A stretch of DNA of 64,000 nucleotides from positions 1 to 64,000 of the forward strand of contig CANLDA010000007.1 of assembly GCA_947489325.1 (NCBI GenBank), given 5' to 3'. How positions within the stretch are numbered: position 1 is the first letter of the stretch; every line of letters begins with the position of its first letter. Of the stretch, positions 56,507 to 64,000 are shown piece after piece. The notes under the pieces are model-generated. The model was not told where the DNA came from, ran no database searches, and saw only the letters and a program-made list of their open reading frames with translations. The translations under genes and the position numbers were made by a program. The stretch comes from an uncultured Paracoccaceae bacterium (GTDB taxonomy: Bacteria > Pseudomonadota > Alphaproteobacteria > Rhodobacterales > Rhodobacteraceae).

Positions 56507-56518
56507 TCTGTCCGCCAT
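56507..56518. other. Right attachment core (attR)
   Basis: TCTGTCCGCCAT, identical to the 12 bases at the tRNA-Ser 3' end. The host sequence resumes at 56519. Confidence 0.8.
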
Positions 56519-56693
56519 ATTTTTCAGAAAACACCTTGATCTAATATCTTGCTGCGATTGGCAAGGTTCTTTGAGAGAGTCATGCTTCTTCGATTTTGTC
56601 TTGGTTCAGGCTCGTTCTGAATTGTACACCCGTTCATTTCTAAGTCGACAAATTTTATTAGCCCGCTATCTTTTCGTGAATGAGGAGAGCGAA

Positions 56694-58301
56694 ATGACTA
56701 TGGAATTCACCTACAGGGAGTTTTTCTCGGCGGCTGTAGAAAAATATTCGAATGCACCTTTGATTTGCATACCTGCGCATGAAGACCGTGGGTATCTGGA
56801 GGGCGGTCTGACGCTGTCATACCAAGACATGTTTGATCAAGTTTCAGCCCTTACACAACAACTGGCTATGGCTGGGTTCGGGCATGGTCATCGCATTGCA
56901 GCCTTGTTGGGCAATCGGCCTGAAATGATGGTGCTTAAACTGGCTTGTGGTCAGCTTGGAATATCGTGGGTGCCTGTGAACCCAGACTACCGGCCTGCTG
57001 AGATTGCTTACGTGTTGGAAGACAGCTCTTGCGCTTTGGTGATAGTGGCGGATGAGATGATTGCGCTGGTACGTTCTGGTTTGGAAATCAGCAAACACCA
57101 ACCGCGCTGTGTGACACTGGCTGAGCTGGCGCATAAAAAATTGCAGGCACCAACCCGTCCACCATTGCTTAAAAGACAAATTACGGCAGAGACCGAAGCA
57201 AGCCTGATCTATACCTCCGGAACGACAGGGCGTCCAAAGGGCTGCATTCTGAGCCAAGGGTATGAAATCGAGATGGGGCAATGGTATGCAAATCTGGGTG
57301 GTTTGATCCATTTTAGTGCCCGTCATACGCGCGTTTATTGCCCGCTGCCTTTGTTTCATGTGAATGCTGCAATTTTGTTGTTCTTTGCAGTGATGACCAC
57401 GGGCAGTTGCCAGATCATTCCGGAACGCTTTAGTGCAAGGCGTTGGTGGCAAGAGATCGTAGAGACCAAAGCAACGGCAGCACATTATCTGGGTGTAATC
57501 ATTCCCGCGCTTATGAATCGTGACAAGGACAATTGGGAAGATCAACATTCGATTGAATGGGCTGTTGGGGCAGGGGTGGAGCCTACTTTGCATGAAGCCT
57601 TTGAAGCCCGGTTTGAATTTCCCCTCATAGAAGTGTGGGGAATGACCGAAATGTGTCGTGTTCTTGCGGATTGTCATGAACCAAGAAGCATCCACAAACG
57701 CGCAATTGGGCGCCCTCAATTCGGGTTGGATGTCAAAGTTGTTGATGAACAGGGCAGAGAAGTACCGCGTGGTGAGCCTGGTGAATTGACGGTGCGCCAC
57801 TCGGAACAGGTGCCGAGAAAAGGCGCATTTTCTGGTTATCTTAATCTGCCTGAAGAGACAGAAACAGCTTGGCGCACGGGATGGTTTCATACGGGCGATA
57901 CAGTTGTGATGGATGACAGTGATCTGATCTGCTTTATGGATCGTAAGAAAAATATTATCAGAAGATCAGGCGAAAACATTGCTGCCGCTGAGGTGGAAGC
58001 ATGTTTGCAGGAACATGAGGATGTGGAACGGGTTGCCGTAATTGCAGTGCCTGATGAGATGCGAGATGAAGAGGTGTTGGCCTGTATTCAGCTACGTGCA
58101 GGGGCAAACAAAGTTTCGGAGGAAACTTTGTTCAAGTGGGCGTTTGAACGTTTAACGTATTACAAAGCCCCCGGTTGGATCACCTTTTTGGAAGAGGTAC
58201 CTGTAACTGGAACGCAAAAAATTCAAAAACACACAATGTTCAAACCTGAGGAAGACCCGTTGGCGCATGCATGTGATTTTCGCGCCTTAAAAAAGCGCTA
58301 G
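56694..58301 (+). CDS. AMP-forming acyl-CoA ligase (CaiC-like)
   Basis: 535 residues of the ANL superfamily. The P-loop Y-T-S-G-T-T-G-R-P-K-G-C begins near residue 172; W-G-M-T-E-M, G-W-F-H-T-G-D and the hinge/A8 R-K-K-N-I-I-R-R-S-G-E-N-I follow. A C-terminal lysine sits in T-G-T-Q-K-I-Q-K. It activates a carboxylic acid with ATP and CoA; carnitine/crotonobetaine-type or short-chain acids are possible. GAGGAGAG precedes the ATG at 56694. It is the first host gene after the element, and a twin palindrome follows its stop codon. Confidence 0.88.
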   Translation: MTMEFTYREFFSAAVEKYSNAPLICIPAHEDRGYLEGGLTLSYQDMFDQVSALTQQLAMAGFGHGHRIAALLGNRPEMMVLKLACGQLGISWVPVNPDYRPAEIAYVLEDSSCALVIVADEMIALVRSGLEISKHQPRCVTLAELAHKKLQAPTRPPLLKRQITAETEASLIYTSGTTGRPKGCILSQGYEIEMGQWYANLGGLIHFSARHTRVYCPLPLFHVNAAILLFFAVMTTGSCQIIPERFSARRWWQEIVETKATAAHYLGVIIPALMNRDKDNWEDQHSIEWAVGAGVEPTLHEAFEARFEFPLIEVWGMTEMCRVLADCHEPRSIHKRAIGRPQFGLDVKVVDEQGREVPRGEPGELTVRHSEQVPRKGAFSGYLNLPEETETAWRTGWFHTGDTVVMDDSDLICFMDRKKNIIRRSGENIAAAEVEACLQEHEDVERVAVIAVPDEMRDEEVLACIQLRAGANKVSEETLFKWAFERLTYYKAPGWITFLEEVPVTGTQKIQKHTMFKPEEDPLAHACDFRALKKR

Positions 58302-58304
58302 GGA

Positions 58305-58356
58305 CACAAATTTTTCTAGAAAAATGTGCCATGTGAAAATCTTCTAGAAGATTTTC
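58305..58356. repeat. Twin AT-rich palindromes after the acyl-CoA ligase gene
   Basis: The first palindrome has a perfect 16-bp core ATTTTTCTAGAAAAAT (58310-58325) with CAC/GTG outer arms. The second is a perfect 22-bp palindrome (58335-58356) centred on CTTCTAGAAG. Same architecture as at 29169 and 62331. Confidence 0.78.
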
Positions 58357-58364
58357 TTGGCGCG

Positions 58365-58595
58365 TTAGCAGACAAACTCTATCGGTCCACTATGGCAGAT
58401 AATGATATAGTGATGACCACTGCGCATTAAATGGAATCCGCGTTTTCGCACTTCTAACTCTAATGTTGCTAAGTTGATTTCGCGTTCGACATCCACAATT
58501 TTACGACGGATCACCCCACCATGTGTGACGGACTTGGCTGAAAACACTTGGTTCAGCCAATCTTGTCCCTGAAAAGAAGACGCCACGATACCCAT
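58365..58595 (-). CDS. Small conserved-looking protein next to the one-carbon cluster
   Basis: 76 residues (W-L-N-Q-V-F-S-A-K-S ... G-G-V-I-R-R-K-I-V-D-V-E-R-E ... R-G-F-H-L-M-R-S-G-H-H-Y-I-I-I-C). Short Roseobacter proteins of this look are sometimes labelled phosphoribosylanthranilate isomerase, which the length makes impossible. The gene lies 47 bp downstream of the methyltransferase on the same strand and may be its operon partner. Function unknown. Confidence 0.55.
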   Translation of the reverse strand: MGIVASSFQGQDWLNQVFSAKSVTHGGVIRRKIVDVEREINLATLELEVRKRGFHLMRSGHHYIIICHSGPIEFVC

Positions 58596-58642
58596 GCAGG
58601 TATCGTGGCGCAGATTGGTTAACCGAAGGTGAAATTCAGTGA

Positions 58643-59704
58643 TCAGGCGCGACGACGACGTCCGCCGGAACGACCACCGCGACCGCGACCTTCTTCGCCT
58701 TCTTTTGGGGGCGCCTTATTTGCTTTGATCCACTCACCGCCATGTGGGTCGTTGTTGGTCAGGAAGTTGGCGGCGCGGATGGCCTCCATTTCCTTACCAG
58801 CGCGGGGTTTGGTGGACCCCAGACCAAACAGCTGTACAAATGTTTCATCATCCATGCCTTCTGGCAGAACAATACCAGATGCGGCCACTTCTTCTTTCTT
58901 CGCAGCGATTGCTTTTTGCGTCACTGGTAGTGCCACAGGGTTCATGATCGCAGATGTCATGCCTGCGCCCATTGCCATTGGTAGGAAGGCGTTGTTGATA
59001 CCGTGACGGTTGGGCAAGCCAAACGAAATGTTGGACGCACCGCAAGTGGTGTTCACACCCAGTTCTTCACGCAAGCGGCGCACCAGTGCAAAAACTTGCA
59101 AGCCAGCAGTGCCCATCGCACCAATTGGCATCACAAGCGGGTCAACCACGATGTCATGTGCCGGAATGCCAAAATCGGCAGCACGCTGAACGATTTTACG
59201 GGCCACTTCAAAACGCACATCCGGGTCTTCGGAAATCCCAGTGTCATCGTTTGAAATTGCCACAACTGGCACATTGTATTTCTTGACCAACGGCAGAACC
59301 AATTCCAGGCGATCTTCTTCACCTGTGACTGAGTTCAGCAAAGGACGTCCTTCGGCTGCGGCAAGACCCGCTTCGAGTGCTGCAGGAACTGAGCTGTCGA
59401 TACACAGGGGCGTATCAACCAAGCCTTGAACCAACTCGACGATTTTGGTCATCAAGGGTGGCTCTGTCTCGTTTGGGTTCGGATTGGAGTTATATACAAC
59501 GCCTGCGTTGATATCCAAGATAGTGGCGCCAGCCGCAACCTGTGCAATGGCGTCTTTTTCTACGGTCGAAAAGTCGCCTGCTTCCAGTTCTGCGGCAAGC
59601 TTTTTACGGCCGGTAGGGTTGATGCGTTCACCGATCACACAGAATGGCTCGTCAAAGCCCAGGATCGCGGTTTTTGTTTTTGATTCTACGACTGTACGGG
59701 TCAT
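58643..59704 (-). CDS. Methyltetrahydrofolate:corrinoid methyltransferase (pterin-binding domain)
   Basis: 353 residues of the DHPS-like TIM-barrel that binds methyl-THF, equivalent to the folate module of MetH (F-C-V-I-G-E-R-I-N-P-T-G-R-K, I-L-D-I-N-A-G-V, and C-G-A-S-N-I-S-F-G-L-P-N-R-H). It would pass the methyl group to a separate corrinoid protein. The C-terminus is an unusual tail, G-R-G-R-G-G-R-S-G-G-R-R-R-R-A, similar to that of the corrinoid activator at 1.8 kb. It is followed upstream by metF-like and small-factor genes in one operon. Confidence 0.88.
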   Translation of the reverse strand: MTRTVVESKTKTAILGFDEPFCVIGERINPTGRKKLAAELEAGDFSTVEKDAIAQVAAGATILDINAGVVYNSNPNPNETEPPLMTKIVELVQGLVDTPLCIDSSVPAALEAGLAAAEGRPLLNSVTGEEDRLELVLPLVKKYNVPVVAISNDDTGISEDPDVRFEVARKIVQRAADFGIPAHDIVVDPLVMPIGAMGTAGLQVFALVRRLREELGVNTTCGASNISFGLPNRHGINNAFLPMAMGAGMTSAIMNPVALPVTQKAIAAKKEEVAASGIVLPEGMDDETFVQLFGLGSTKPRAGKEMEAIRAANFLTNNDPHGGEWIKANKAPPKEGEEGRGRGGRSGGRRRRA

Positions 59705-59713
59705 GTCTGATCC

Positions 59714-60640
59714 TCAGGAGTTTACAGGCTTTGCCGAAGCGCCGCCGTTTTCGATGGCCCAGTTGGCATTGGTTTTGATGCCGCCAAGTGGGAAAAAGTG
59801 AACTTTTTGAATGTTGAAGTCGGGGTTTGCAGCCTTATGTGCCGCAAGATCCGCAATAACTTCTGTTGGTTCGTGCGGTAGCAGCAATTTGGTCACATCT
59901 TTGGCGCGCTTTTGCAGCACTTTCAACGATGGGCCAACACCGCAAGCAATGGCGAATTTAATCATGGTCTGCAGTTTGGCCGGACCAGCGATGCCGATGT
60001 GAACTGGTAGATTCATACCACGTTCAGACAGTTCATTTACCCAATCGATGACAGGCTGCGCTTCAAAACAGAACTGCGTGGCCAACGCCATCTGCGCGTC
60101 CGTACGCTTTGAAAATTCCTGTTTCCAGTCCAGCGCCTCATAAGTGTTCGCTCGACCGCCGTTGGGATCGATGTCCAGATTTGGTTCAGGGTGACCTGCA
60201 ACATTCAGGTTGGTAAAACCGGCTTTATCAAACAGGCCAGTTTCTAACAGTTGCATAGAAGAGTGGAAATCACCGTGCGGTTTGGCCACACCACCAGCCA
60301 GCAACAGCGCTTGTTTTACGCCTGCTTCGCCCTGATACATGGAAATCCAGTTTTCCAGCGTCGCCTGATCCTTGATGATCCGCGCCGGGAAATGCGGCAT
60401 CACATCAAAGCCTTCATTAGCGATGCGTTTTGCAGTGCTGACCATATCCTCAATCGGGGTGCCTTCGATATGCGCGATGTAAACGCGTGTGCCTGCGGGC
60501 AGCAGATCGCGGAAATCGTCAACCTTCTGAGCTGTGCGCGGCATCACCTCGATCGAATAACCGCCCAAAAAGGCTTCTACTTCGGGGGTAACGATTTTTT
60601 CGGCCGCGGCCGCTTTTTTCTTAAAGTTCAACAAAGCCAT
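59714..60640 (-). CDS. Methylenetetrahydrofolate reductase-like protein
   Basis: 308 residues of the MetF TIM-barrel family (S-I-E-V-M-P-R-T-A-Q-K near the N-terminus, F-D-V-M-P-H-F-P-A-R, F-C-F-E-A-Q-P-V-I-D-W). It should reduce 5,10-methylene-THF to 5-methyl-THF, supplying the neighbouring methyltransferase. The ATG at 60640 follows GGGAGG; an in-frame start 12 codons earlier lacks support. The C-terminal end reads H-F-F-P-L-G-G-I-K-T-N-A-N-W, seen in this Roseobacter subgroup. Confidence 0.85.
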   Translation of the reverse strand: MALLNFKKKAAAAEKIVTPEVEAFLGGYSIEVMPRTAQKVDDFRDLLPAGTRVYIAHIEGTPIEDMVSTAKRIANEGFDVMPHFPARIIKDQATLENWISMYQGEAGVKQALLLAGGVAKPHGDFHSSMQLLETGLFDKAGFTNLNVAGHPEPNLDIDPNGGRANTYEALDWKQEFSKRTDAQMALATQFCFEAQPVIDWVNELSERGMNLPVHIGIAGPAKLQTMIKFAIACGVGPSLKVLQKRAKDVTKLLLPHEPTEVIADLAAHKAANPDFNIQKVHFFPLGGIKTNANWAIENGGASAKPVNS

Positions 60641-60666
60641 AACGGCCTCCCATAGAGCAGCGGGGC

Positions 60667-60963
60667 TTATGCCCATCCTTCATTGGCGATCAGGGCTTTG
60701 ATACGCTCCCGATCATATTCTGCTTCAAGTCGTGCGGCCTCAGCAGCAACGATATCGGCAGGCTCGCCCTCAACGGGATAGGGATCTGCCTTGCGCCATT
60801 CTGCCAGATACGCATCGCTGTCCTCGGCGCCAATTTTCATGGCAGCGCGGTCGATGGCCTGTTCAAAACGTTCTTCCAGCTGTTTTTTGGCACCGCGGCG
60901 GCCTTTGCCCACGATAACTTGCGCTGGAATATCGCGCCAATACACAATGGTGACGTCTGGCAT
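60667..60963 (-). CDS. Small 'virulence factor' family protein of the methyl-transfer operon
   Basis: 98 residues beginning M-P-D-V-T-I-V-Y-W-R-D-I-P-A-Q-V-I-V-G-K-G-R. This family name is historical. In Alphaproteobacteria the gene is typically found beside metF-like and corrinoid methyltransferase genes, as here. Its role is unknown; a small subunit or chaperone of the methyl-transfer complex is inference. GAGGA lies upstream of the ATG at 60963. It is the first gene of the operon that runs to 58643. Confidence 0.78.
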   Translation of the reverse strand: MPDVTIVYWRDIPAQVIVGKGRRGAKKQLEERFEQAIDRAAMKIGAEDSDAYLAEWRKADPYPVEGEPADIVAAEAARLEAEYDRERIKALIANEGWA

Positions 60964-61214
60964 GGATCTGATTCCTCGTTTTTGGTGAAACATTCCTAAT
61001 TCAGGGTGCGCCTTTCGCTCTGCACAATTTCGACAGAACAGTAACGTTCCGCGACCAATCCAGTTTCTATGCGCTACAACAGACGCTGGCTATACTGCTG
61101 GGGCCTCAAATTTCTAATGATCTTCATGAGTTTGTGCTTTGACGTCTCGCAAGGGATTGCGCGAAGCTCATCGAGTGGCTACGCTGAGAGCAACTCGAAA
61201 TGGAGGGCGTTACA

Positions 61215-62327
61215 ATGGCGCCCAAGCGTCCCAAAGGTGCGGGCGCATTCCCGAAACCGGTTGAGAGCTCCGCGCCGAAACCGCCTGATCCAAGTGCGCT
61301 TTATGCAGCGCTTGATCTTGGCACAAATAGTTGCCGCATGTTGATTGCCCAACCCAAAGGCAGTCAATTTCATGTGGTCGATAGCTTTTCCAAGTCGGTT
61401 CAGCTTGGAAGCGGTCTGGAAAGCACCGGACGGTTATCACGTGGCTCTATGCGACGCACGATACAAGCATTGCGTATCTGTCAACAAAAGCTCAAGCGTC
61501 ACAAAGTAAAACGCATGCGTTTGGTCGCAACAGAGGCCTGCCGGCGCGCGATTAACGCCAAAGACTTCATCAAACAGGTGCGGCGGGAAACCGGCCTAAG
61601 TATGGAAATCATCAAGCCCGAGGAAGAAGCGCGTCTTGCGGTGATTTCTTGTGCGCCCTTGGTCAGCACCAAGACCGAACAGTTGCTGGTGGTGGATATT
61701 GGCGGGGGATCGACCGAGTTGGTTTGGATTGATCTGACCAAAGTTCCGCCACTTGAACGCCCGCGATCCATCATGCGCCTGCATGCAGGATTTCAAAGTG
61801 TAGAAAGCCCCTTTCCAGCAGCACGTGTTGTCGATTGGATTTCTGTGCCTCTTGGTGTGGCAACATTGCGGGACCAGTTCAGTGATGTTGAAGATGATTC
61901 CGCGCGCTTTGCCCTCATGAGCTGGTTCTTTGAGGAAAATCTTGCTGATTTCGCACCCTATAAAGACGTTCAAAAACGCGAAGGGTTTCAAATTGTGGGC
62001 ACATCCGGCACAGTGACAACCGTTGCCGCAAGCCACCTGGGTTTGCGCAGGTATGATCGCACCAAGGTGGATGGTCTGCGTATGAGCAGTGACCAGATCG
62101 ACAAGGTCATCCGGGGCTATCTGGATCTTGGTCCTGTTGGGCGACGCAAAGATCCGCGCATTGGGCAGGATCGGCAAGCGCTTATCATGTCTGGATCAGC
62201 CATCTTGCAGGCATTGATGCGGTGTTGGCCCACGGATCGCCTGTCCGTGGCTGATCGAGGGCTGCGTGAAGGGCTGCTTTATTCCCAGATGAGCGCGGAT
62301 GGTGTATTGGAAGACGGCACGTTTTAG
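61215..62327 (+). CDS. Ppx/GppA family phosphatase
   Basis: 370-residue ASKHA-fold enzyme that degrades polyphosphate or pppGpp. Motifs: A-L-D-L-G-T-N-S-C-R-M-L near residue 30, V-V-D-I-G-G-G-S-T-E-L, and G-T-S-G-T-V-T-T. It lacks the long C-terminal HD region of E. coli Ppx, as is usual in this group. The ATG at 61215 follows GGAGGG and is preferred to one 15 bases earlier. A twin palindrome and rlmE follow. Confidence 0.9.
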   Translation: MAPKRPKGAGAFPKPVESSAPKPPDPSALYAALDLGTNSCRMLIAQPKGSQFHVVDSFSKSVQLGSGLESTGRLSRGSMRRTIQALRICQQKLKRHKVKRMRLVATEACRRAINAKDFIKQVRRETGLSMEIIKPEEEARLAVISCAPLVSTKTEQLLVVDIGGGSTELVWIDLTKVPPLERPRSIMRLHAGFQSVESPFPAARVVDWISVPLGVATLRDQFSDVEDDSARFALMSWFFEENLADFAPYKDVQKREGFQIVGTSGTVTTVAASHLGLRRYDRTKVDGLRMSSDQIDKVIRGYLDLGPVGRRKDPRIGQDRQALIMSGSAILQALMRCWPTDRLSVADRGLREGLLYSQMSADGVLEDGTF

Positions 62328-62330
62328 GTG

Positions 62331-62380
62331 GAAATTCTTCCAGAAGAATTTCTGGCGGCAAAATTTTCTAGAAAATTTTG
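62331..62380. repeat. Twin AT-rich palindromes between the Ppx/GppA gene and rlmE
   Basis: GAAATTCTTC and GAAGAATTTC arms around CA (62331-62352) are followed by a perfect 22-bp palindrome (62359-62380) with core TTTTCTAGAAAA. It begins 4 bp after the stop codon. Confidence 0.78.
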
Positions 62381-62441
62381 TGCCCGGTTGCTGTAACCTG
62401 TCAGAAGGTATAGGACGTCCACGCTTACGAAAGGGCGACAG

Positions 62442-63143
62442 ATGGCTAAAAATACATCAGGACGCGGGCAGCGTGATCTGACCGTTAAGGTAAAGACCGC
62501 CCGTGGGCGCAAGCTCAGCTCTACGCGCTGGCTGCAACGTCAGCTTAACGACCCTTACGTCAAGCGCGCACAGACCGAAGGATATCGTGGTCGTGCCGCA
62601 TTTAAAATCATGGAAGTTGATGACAAATTCCGTTTTCTCGTGCCTGGCGCGCGCGTGGTCGATCTGGGATGTGCGCCTGGTGGATGGTGTCAGATTGCAG
62701 TGAAACGTGTGAATGCCTTGGGCGAAAGGTCCGACAAGAAAGTGGGGCGTGTGCTTGGCGTGGATCTGCAAGAAATCGAACCCCTTGCTGGTGCTGAAAT
62801 GCACACGCTTGATTTCATGATCGAGAATGCGGATGATCAGGTCAAAGAATGGCTTGGGGGCAAAGCTGACGTCGTCATGAGCGATATGGCGGCCTCTTCA
62901 TCAGGCCACAAACAAACCGATCACTTGCGCATTATTTCATTGTGTGAGGCCGCGGCTTATTTCGCATTTGACGTGCTAGAAGAGGGCGGAACCTTTGTGG
63001 CCAAAGTCTTGGCCGGCGGGGCAGAGGGCGAGCTTCAGAAACTTCTCAAACAGAAGTTTTTAAAAGTGGCCAATGTCAAACCACCTTCGTCGCGTTCGGA
63101 TTCATCTGAAAAATTCGTGGTCGCTACCGGATTTCGCGGTTGA
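62442..63143 (+). CDS. rlmE: 23S rRNA 2'-O-methyltransferase RlmE (FtsJ)
   Basis: 233 residues. It methylates U2552 in the A-loop of 23S rRNA. It has a basic N-terminus ([14 protein letters not shown]), the SAM motif [11 protein letters not shown], and the catalytic tetrad lysine in S-R-A-A-F-K-like G-R-A-A-F-K-I-M, aspartate in M-S-D-M-A, lysine in V-A-K-V-L and a later glutamate. Length is normal. Start at 62442 with GGGCGACAG upstream. Confidence 0.95.
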   Translation: MAKNTSGRGQRDLTVKVKTARGRKLSSTRWLQRQLNDPYVKRAQTEGYRGRAAFKIMEVDDKFRFLVPGARVVDLGCAPGGWCQIAVKRVNALGERSDKKVGRVLGVDLQEIEPLAGAEMHTLDFMIENADDQVKEWLGGKADVVMSDMAASSSGHKQTDHLRIISLCEAAAYFAFDVLEEGGTFVAKVLAGGAEGELQKLLKQKFLKVANVKPPSSRSDSSEKFVVATGFRG

Positions 63144-63932
63144 TTGAACCGCAAAGATGCCCTTGCCTCCTGTAGTATCTGATCCGTAACCAGAGGTGGC
63201 CAATCTGGTATATCGCGCTGCCGCATATACTTTGCAGTGCGCTGTTGCGCTGTCAGAATAAACAGTCGCTCCAGACGCCTCGCCTTTTGTCTGATCTCGC
63301 TGATAAACATCGTAAACATCCATTTCCGCGCGCCCCAAAGATGTAGCTGTCGGTAAATTTAGACAAAAACGGCACGCATTGAGGTCCAAATTGCGGTGTT
63401 TAAGCTAAAATTCGGTGAATCAGAGAATGGTACAAGGTTATCGGTAAAATTGTTTCCGTTTGGGAAACTATGGAGGGGGCAACCCGGTATTCCCCCGGGC
63501 TGGATGGGTTCAGCAATTGAGGCAGGTAGGCAGCCGAAATCCAAGCCCAATGCCCCACATTTTAATACTGGTTCGTAGACAGTTCTCCGGGAAAGGCCTC
63601 ATAGAGATACTGGCCGAAATCATATCAACAGTTGGAGACAAAGGCGTCATAGATCTGGTCGGCTTCCTTTCAATCAAGGGTTTTCCATGGCCGGGACATC
63701 TGATCGTTCGCTTTTTTGGAAGCGGGTTTGATTGGGTTTGAAACCCAAACCGGAGGCGATCGGGCAGAATGGGGGAAATCCGATGGGGGAGAGTCGTGAC
63801 CGGGCAGTGCTCGATTTGGAGTGCTGGAACTCAGGCTGAAAAAAATGCTACACGGCGCCGTCGGTGCTACATTCTGTAGCACTGCACTCAAAAACGGGGC
63901 TAAATCGGGCCGAAACGGGGAAAACAGGCAAA
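63144..63932. other. Intergenic region with two strong palindromes and no clear gene
   Basis: About 790 bases. Several short open frames exist, none with a recognisable product. Two structures stand out: a 17-bp palindrome TTGGGTTT-G-AAACCCAA (63732-63748) and a hairpin GTGCTACA-TTC-TGTAGCAC (63864-63882), with an extra TGCTACAC at 63846-63853. These may be regulator sites for the gene starting near 63933. Confidence 0.45.
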
Positions 63933-64000
63933 ATGGCGAATCCAAAAAACCAAGAAAAATCAGGGTTTTCCGACGTGCGGAGGGCTGCGCGCTTATCCAT
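63933..64000 (+). CDS. Possible 5' end of a gene running off the window
   Basis: An ATG at 63933 opens a frame that stays open for 22 codons to the window edge (M-A-N-P-K-N-Q-E-K-S-G-F-S-D...). The ribosome site is weak (CAGGCAAA). Product unknown; the call is tentative. Confidence 0.3.
   Translation, partial: MANPKNQEKSGFSDVRRAARLS

Larger units (their letters stand above)
39230..56518. mobile_element. 17.3-kb integrative mobilizable element in tRNA-Ser(GGA)
   Basis: The element is bounded by the 12-bp direct repeat TCTGTCCGCCAT, present at the tRNA 3' end (39230-39241) and again at 56507-56518. Inside are a large serine recombinase at the left end and MobC, relaxase and coupling protein at the right end. 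Between them lie ArdA, a small serine recombinase and defence-like cargo. No mating-pore (VirB/Trb) genes are present, so transfer would need a helper. The cargo from 42 to 49 kb looks more AT-rich than the host genes. Boundaries are inferred from the repeat and gene content. Confidence 0.85.

Noticed and set aside
56844-57890. 348-codon open frame on the minus strand
   Set aside because: Entirely antisense to the acyl-CoA ligase gene; composition and lack of motifs mark it as a shadow.
60964-61214. Possible SAM or cobalamin riboswitch before the methyl-transfer operon
   Set aside because: I looked for SAM-II-like and B12-box-like conserved stretches on the minus strand and found none convincing.
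63102-63389. 95-codon open frame on the minus strand after rlmE
   Set aside because: It overlaps the rlmE 3' end by 42 bases in the opposite direction and shows no family resemblance. A real small gene starting further in cannot be fully excluded.

Overview
This window is chromosomal DNA from a marine alphaproteobacterium of the Roseobacter group (Rhodobacteraceae). The diagnosis rests on gene content read from the sequence: a CckA hybrid kinase, an SspB-alpha adaptor, a circularly permuted two-piece tmRNA with the tag ANDNRAPVALAA, a DMSP demethylase (dmdA) followed by acuI, the trgA-trgB-cysK tellurite locus, a monomeric isocitrate dehydrogenase, and an alphaproteobacterial GAAC-N7-GAAC LexA box before recA.

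Layout. 1-9.8 kb: a partial gene, tRNA-Gly(CCC), a DUF2235 hydrolase, a RamA/RACo-like corrinoid-activating ferredoxin, guaB, an RsmB-type rRNA methyltransferase, cckA and a sulfotransferase. 10-18.4 kb: recA, two MOSC proteins, alaS, a DUF1330 protein, typA, an SMR transporter and a class II glutamine amidotransferase. 18.6-24.7 kb: icd, sspB, a chrB-like/chrA pair, tmRNA and a frameshifted M23 lipoprotein peptidase. 24.7-31.6 kb: a GntR/FCD regulator with two operators, then DUF2182-DUF1326-dmdA-acuI, a HIT protein and a BCCT transporter, which together look like a DMSP uptake and catabolism block. 32-39.1 kb: a class V aminotransferase, trgA, trgB, cysK, a DUF3772/MscS channel and an AlaX editing protein.

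39.2-56.5 kb is a 17.3-kb integrative mobilizable element inserted at the 3' end of tRNA-Ser(GGA), flanked by a 12-bp direct repeat. It carries a large serine recombinase, an AbiH-family protein, a tight six-gene operon (XRE-ASCH, PIN-GNAT-PUA-like fusion, P-loop kinase, HNH nuclease, nuclease-like protein, zinc peptidase), ArdA antirestriction, a small serine recombinase with paired palindromes, and TraG/VirD4 coupling protein, relaxase and MobC. No mating-pore genes are present. In the integrated state the recombinase ORF runs antisense through the tRNA gene. If the two 12-bp copies are joined as in the excised circle, the same ORF continues in frame and stops in an ATGA overlap with mobC. 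The recombinase and mobilization genes would then form one continuous operon only in the circular form.

56.7-64 kb: an acyl-CoA ligase, a one-carbon cluster (methyltetrahydrofolate:corrinoid methyltransferase, MetF-like reductase, small 'virulence factor' family protein), an Ppx/GppA phosphatase and rlmE. The corrinoid activator at 1.8 kb and the methyltransferase at 58.6 kb both end in Gly/Arg-rich tails and probably serve the same split, B12-dependent methyl-transfer pathway. DmdA also feeds methyl groups to tetrahydrofolate, so one-carbon metabolism links several parts of the window. Three places share an unexplained pair of AT-rich CTAG-type palindromes just after a stop codon.
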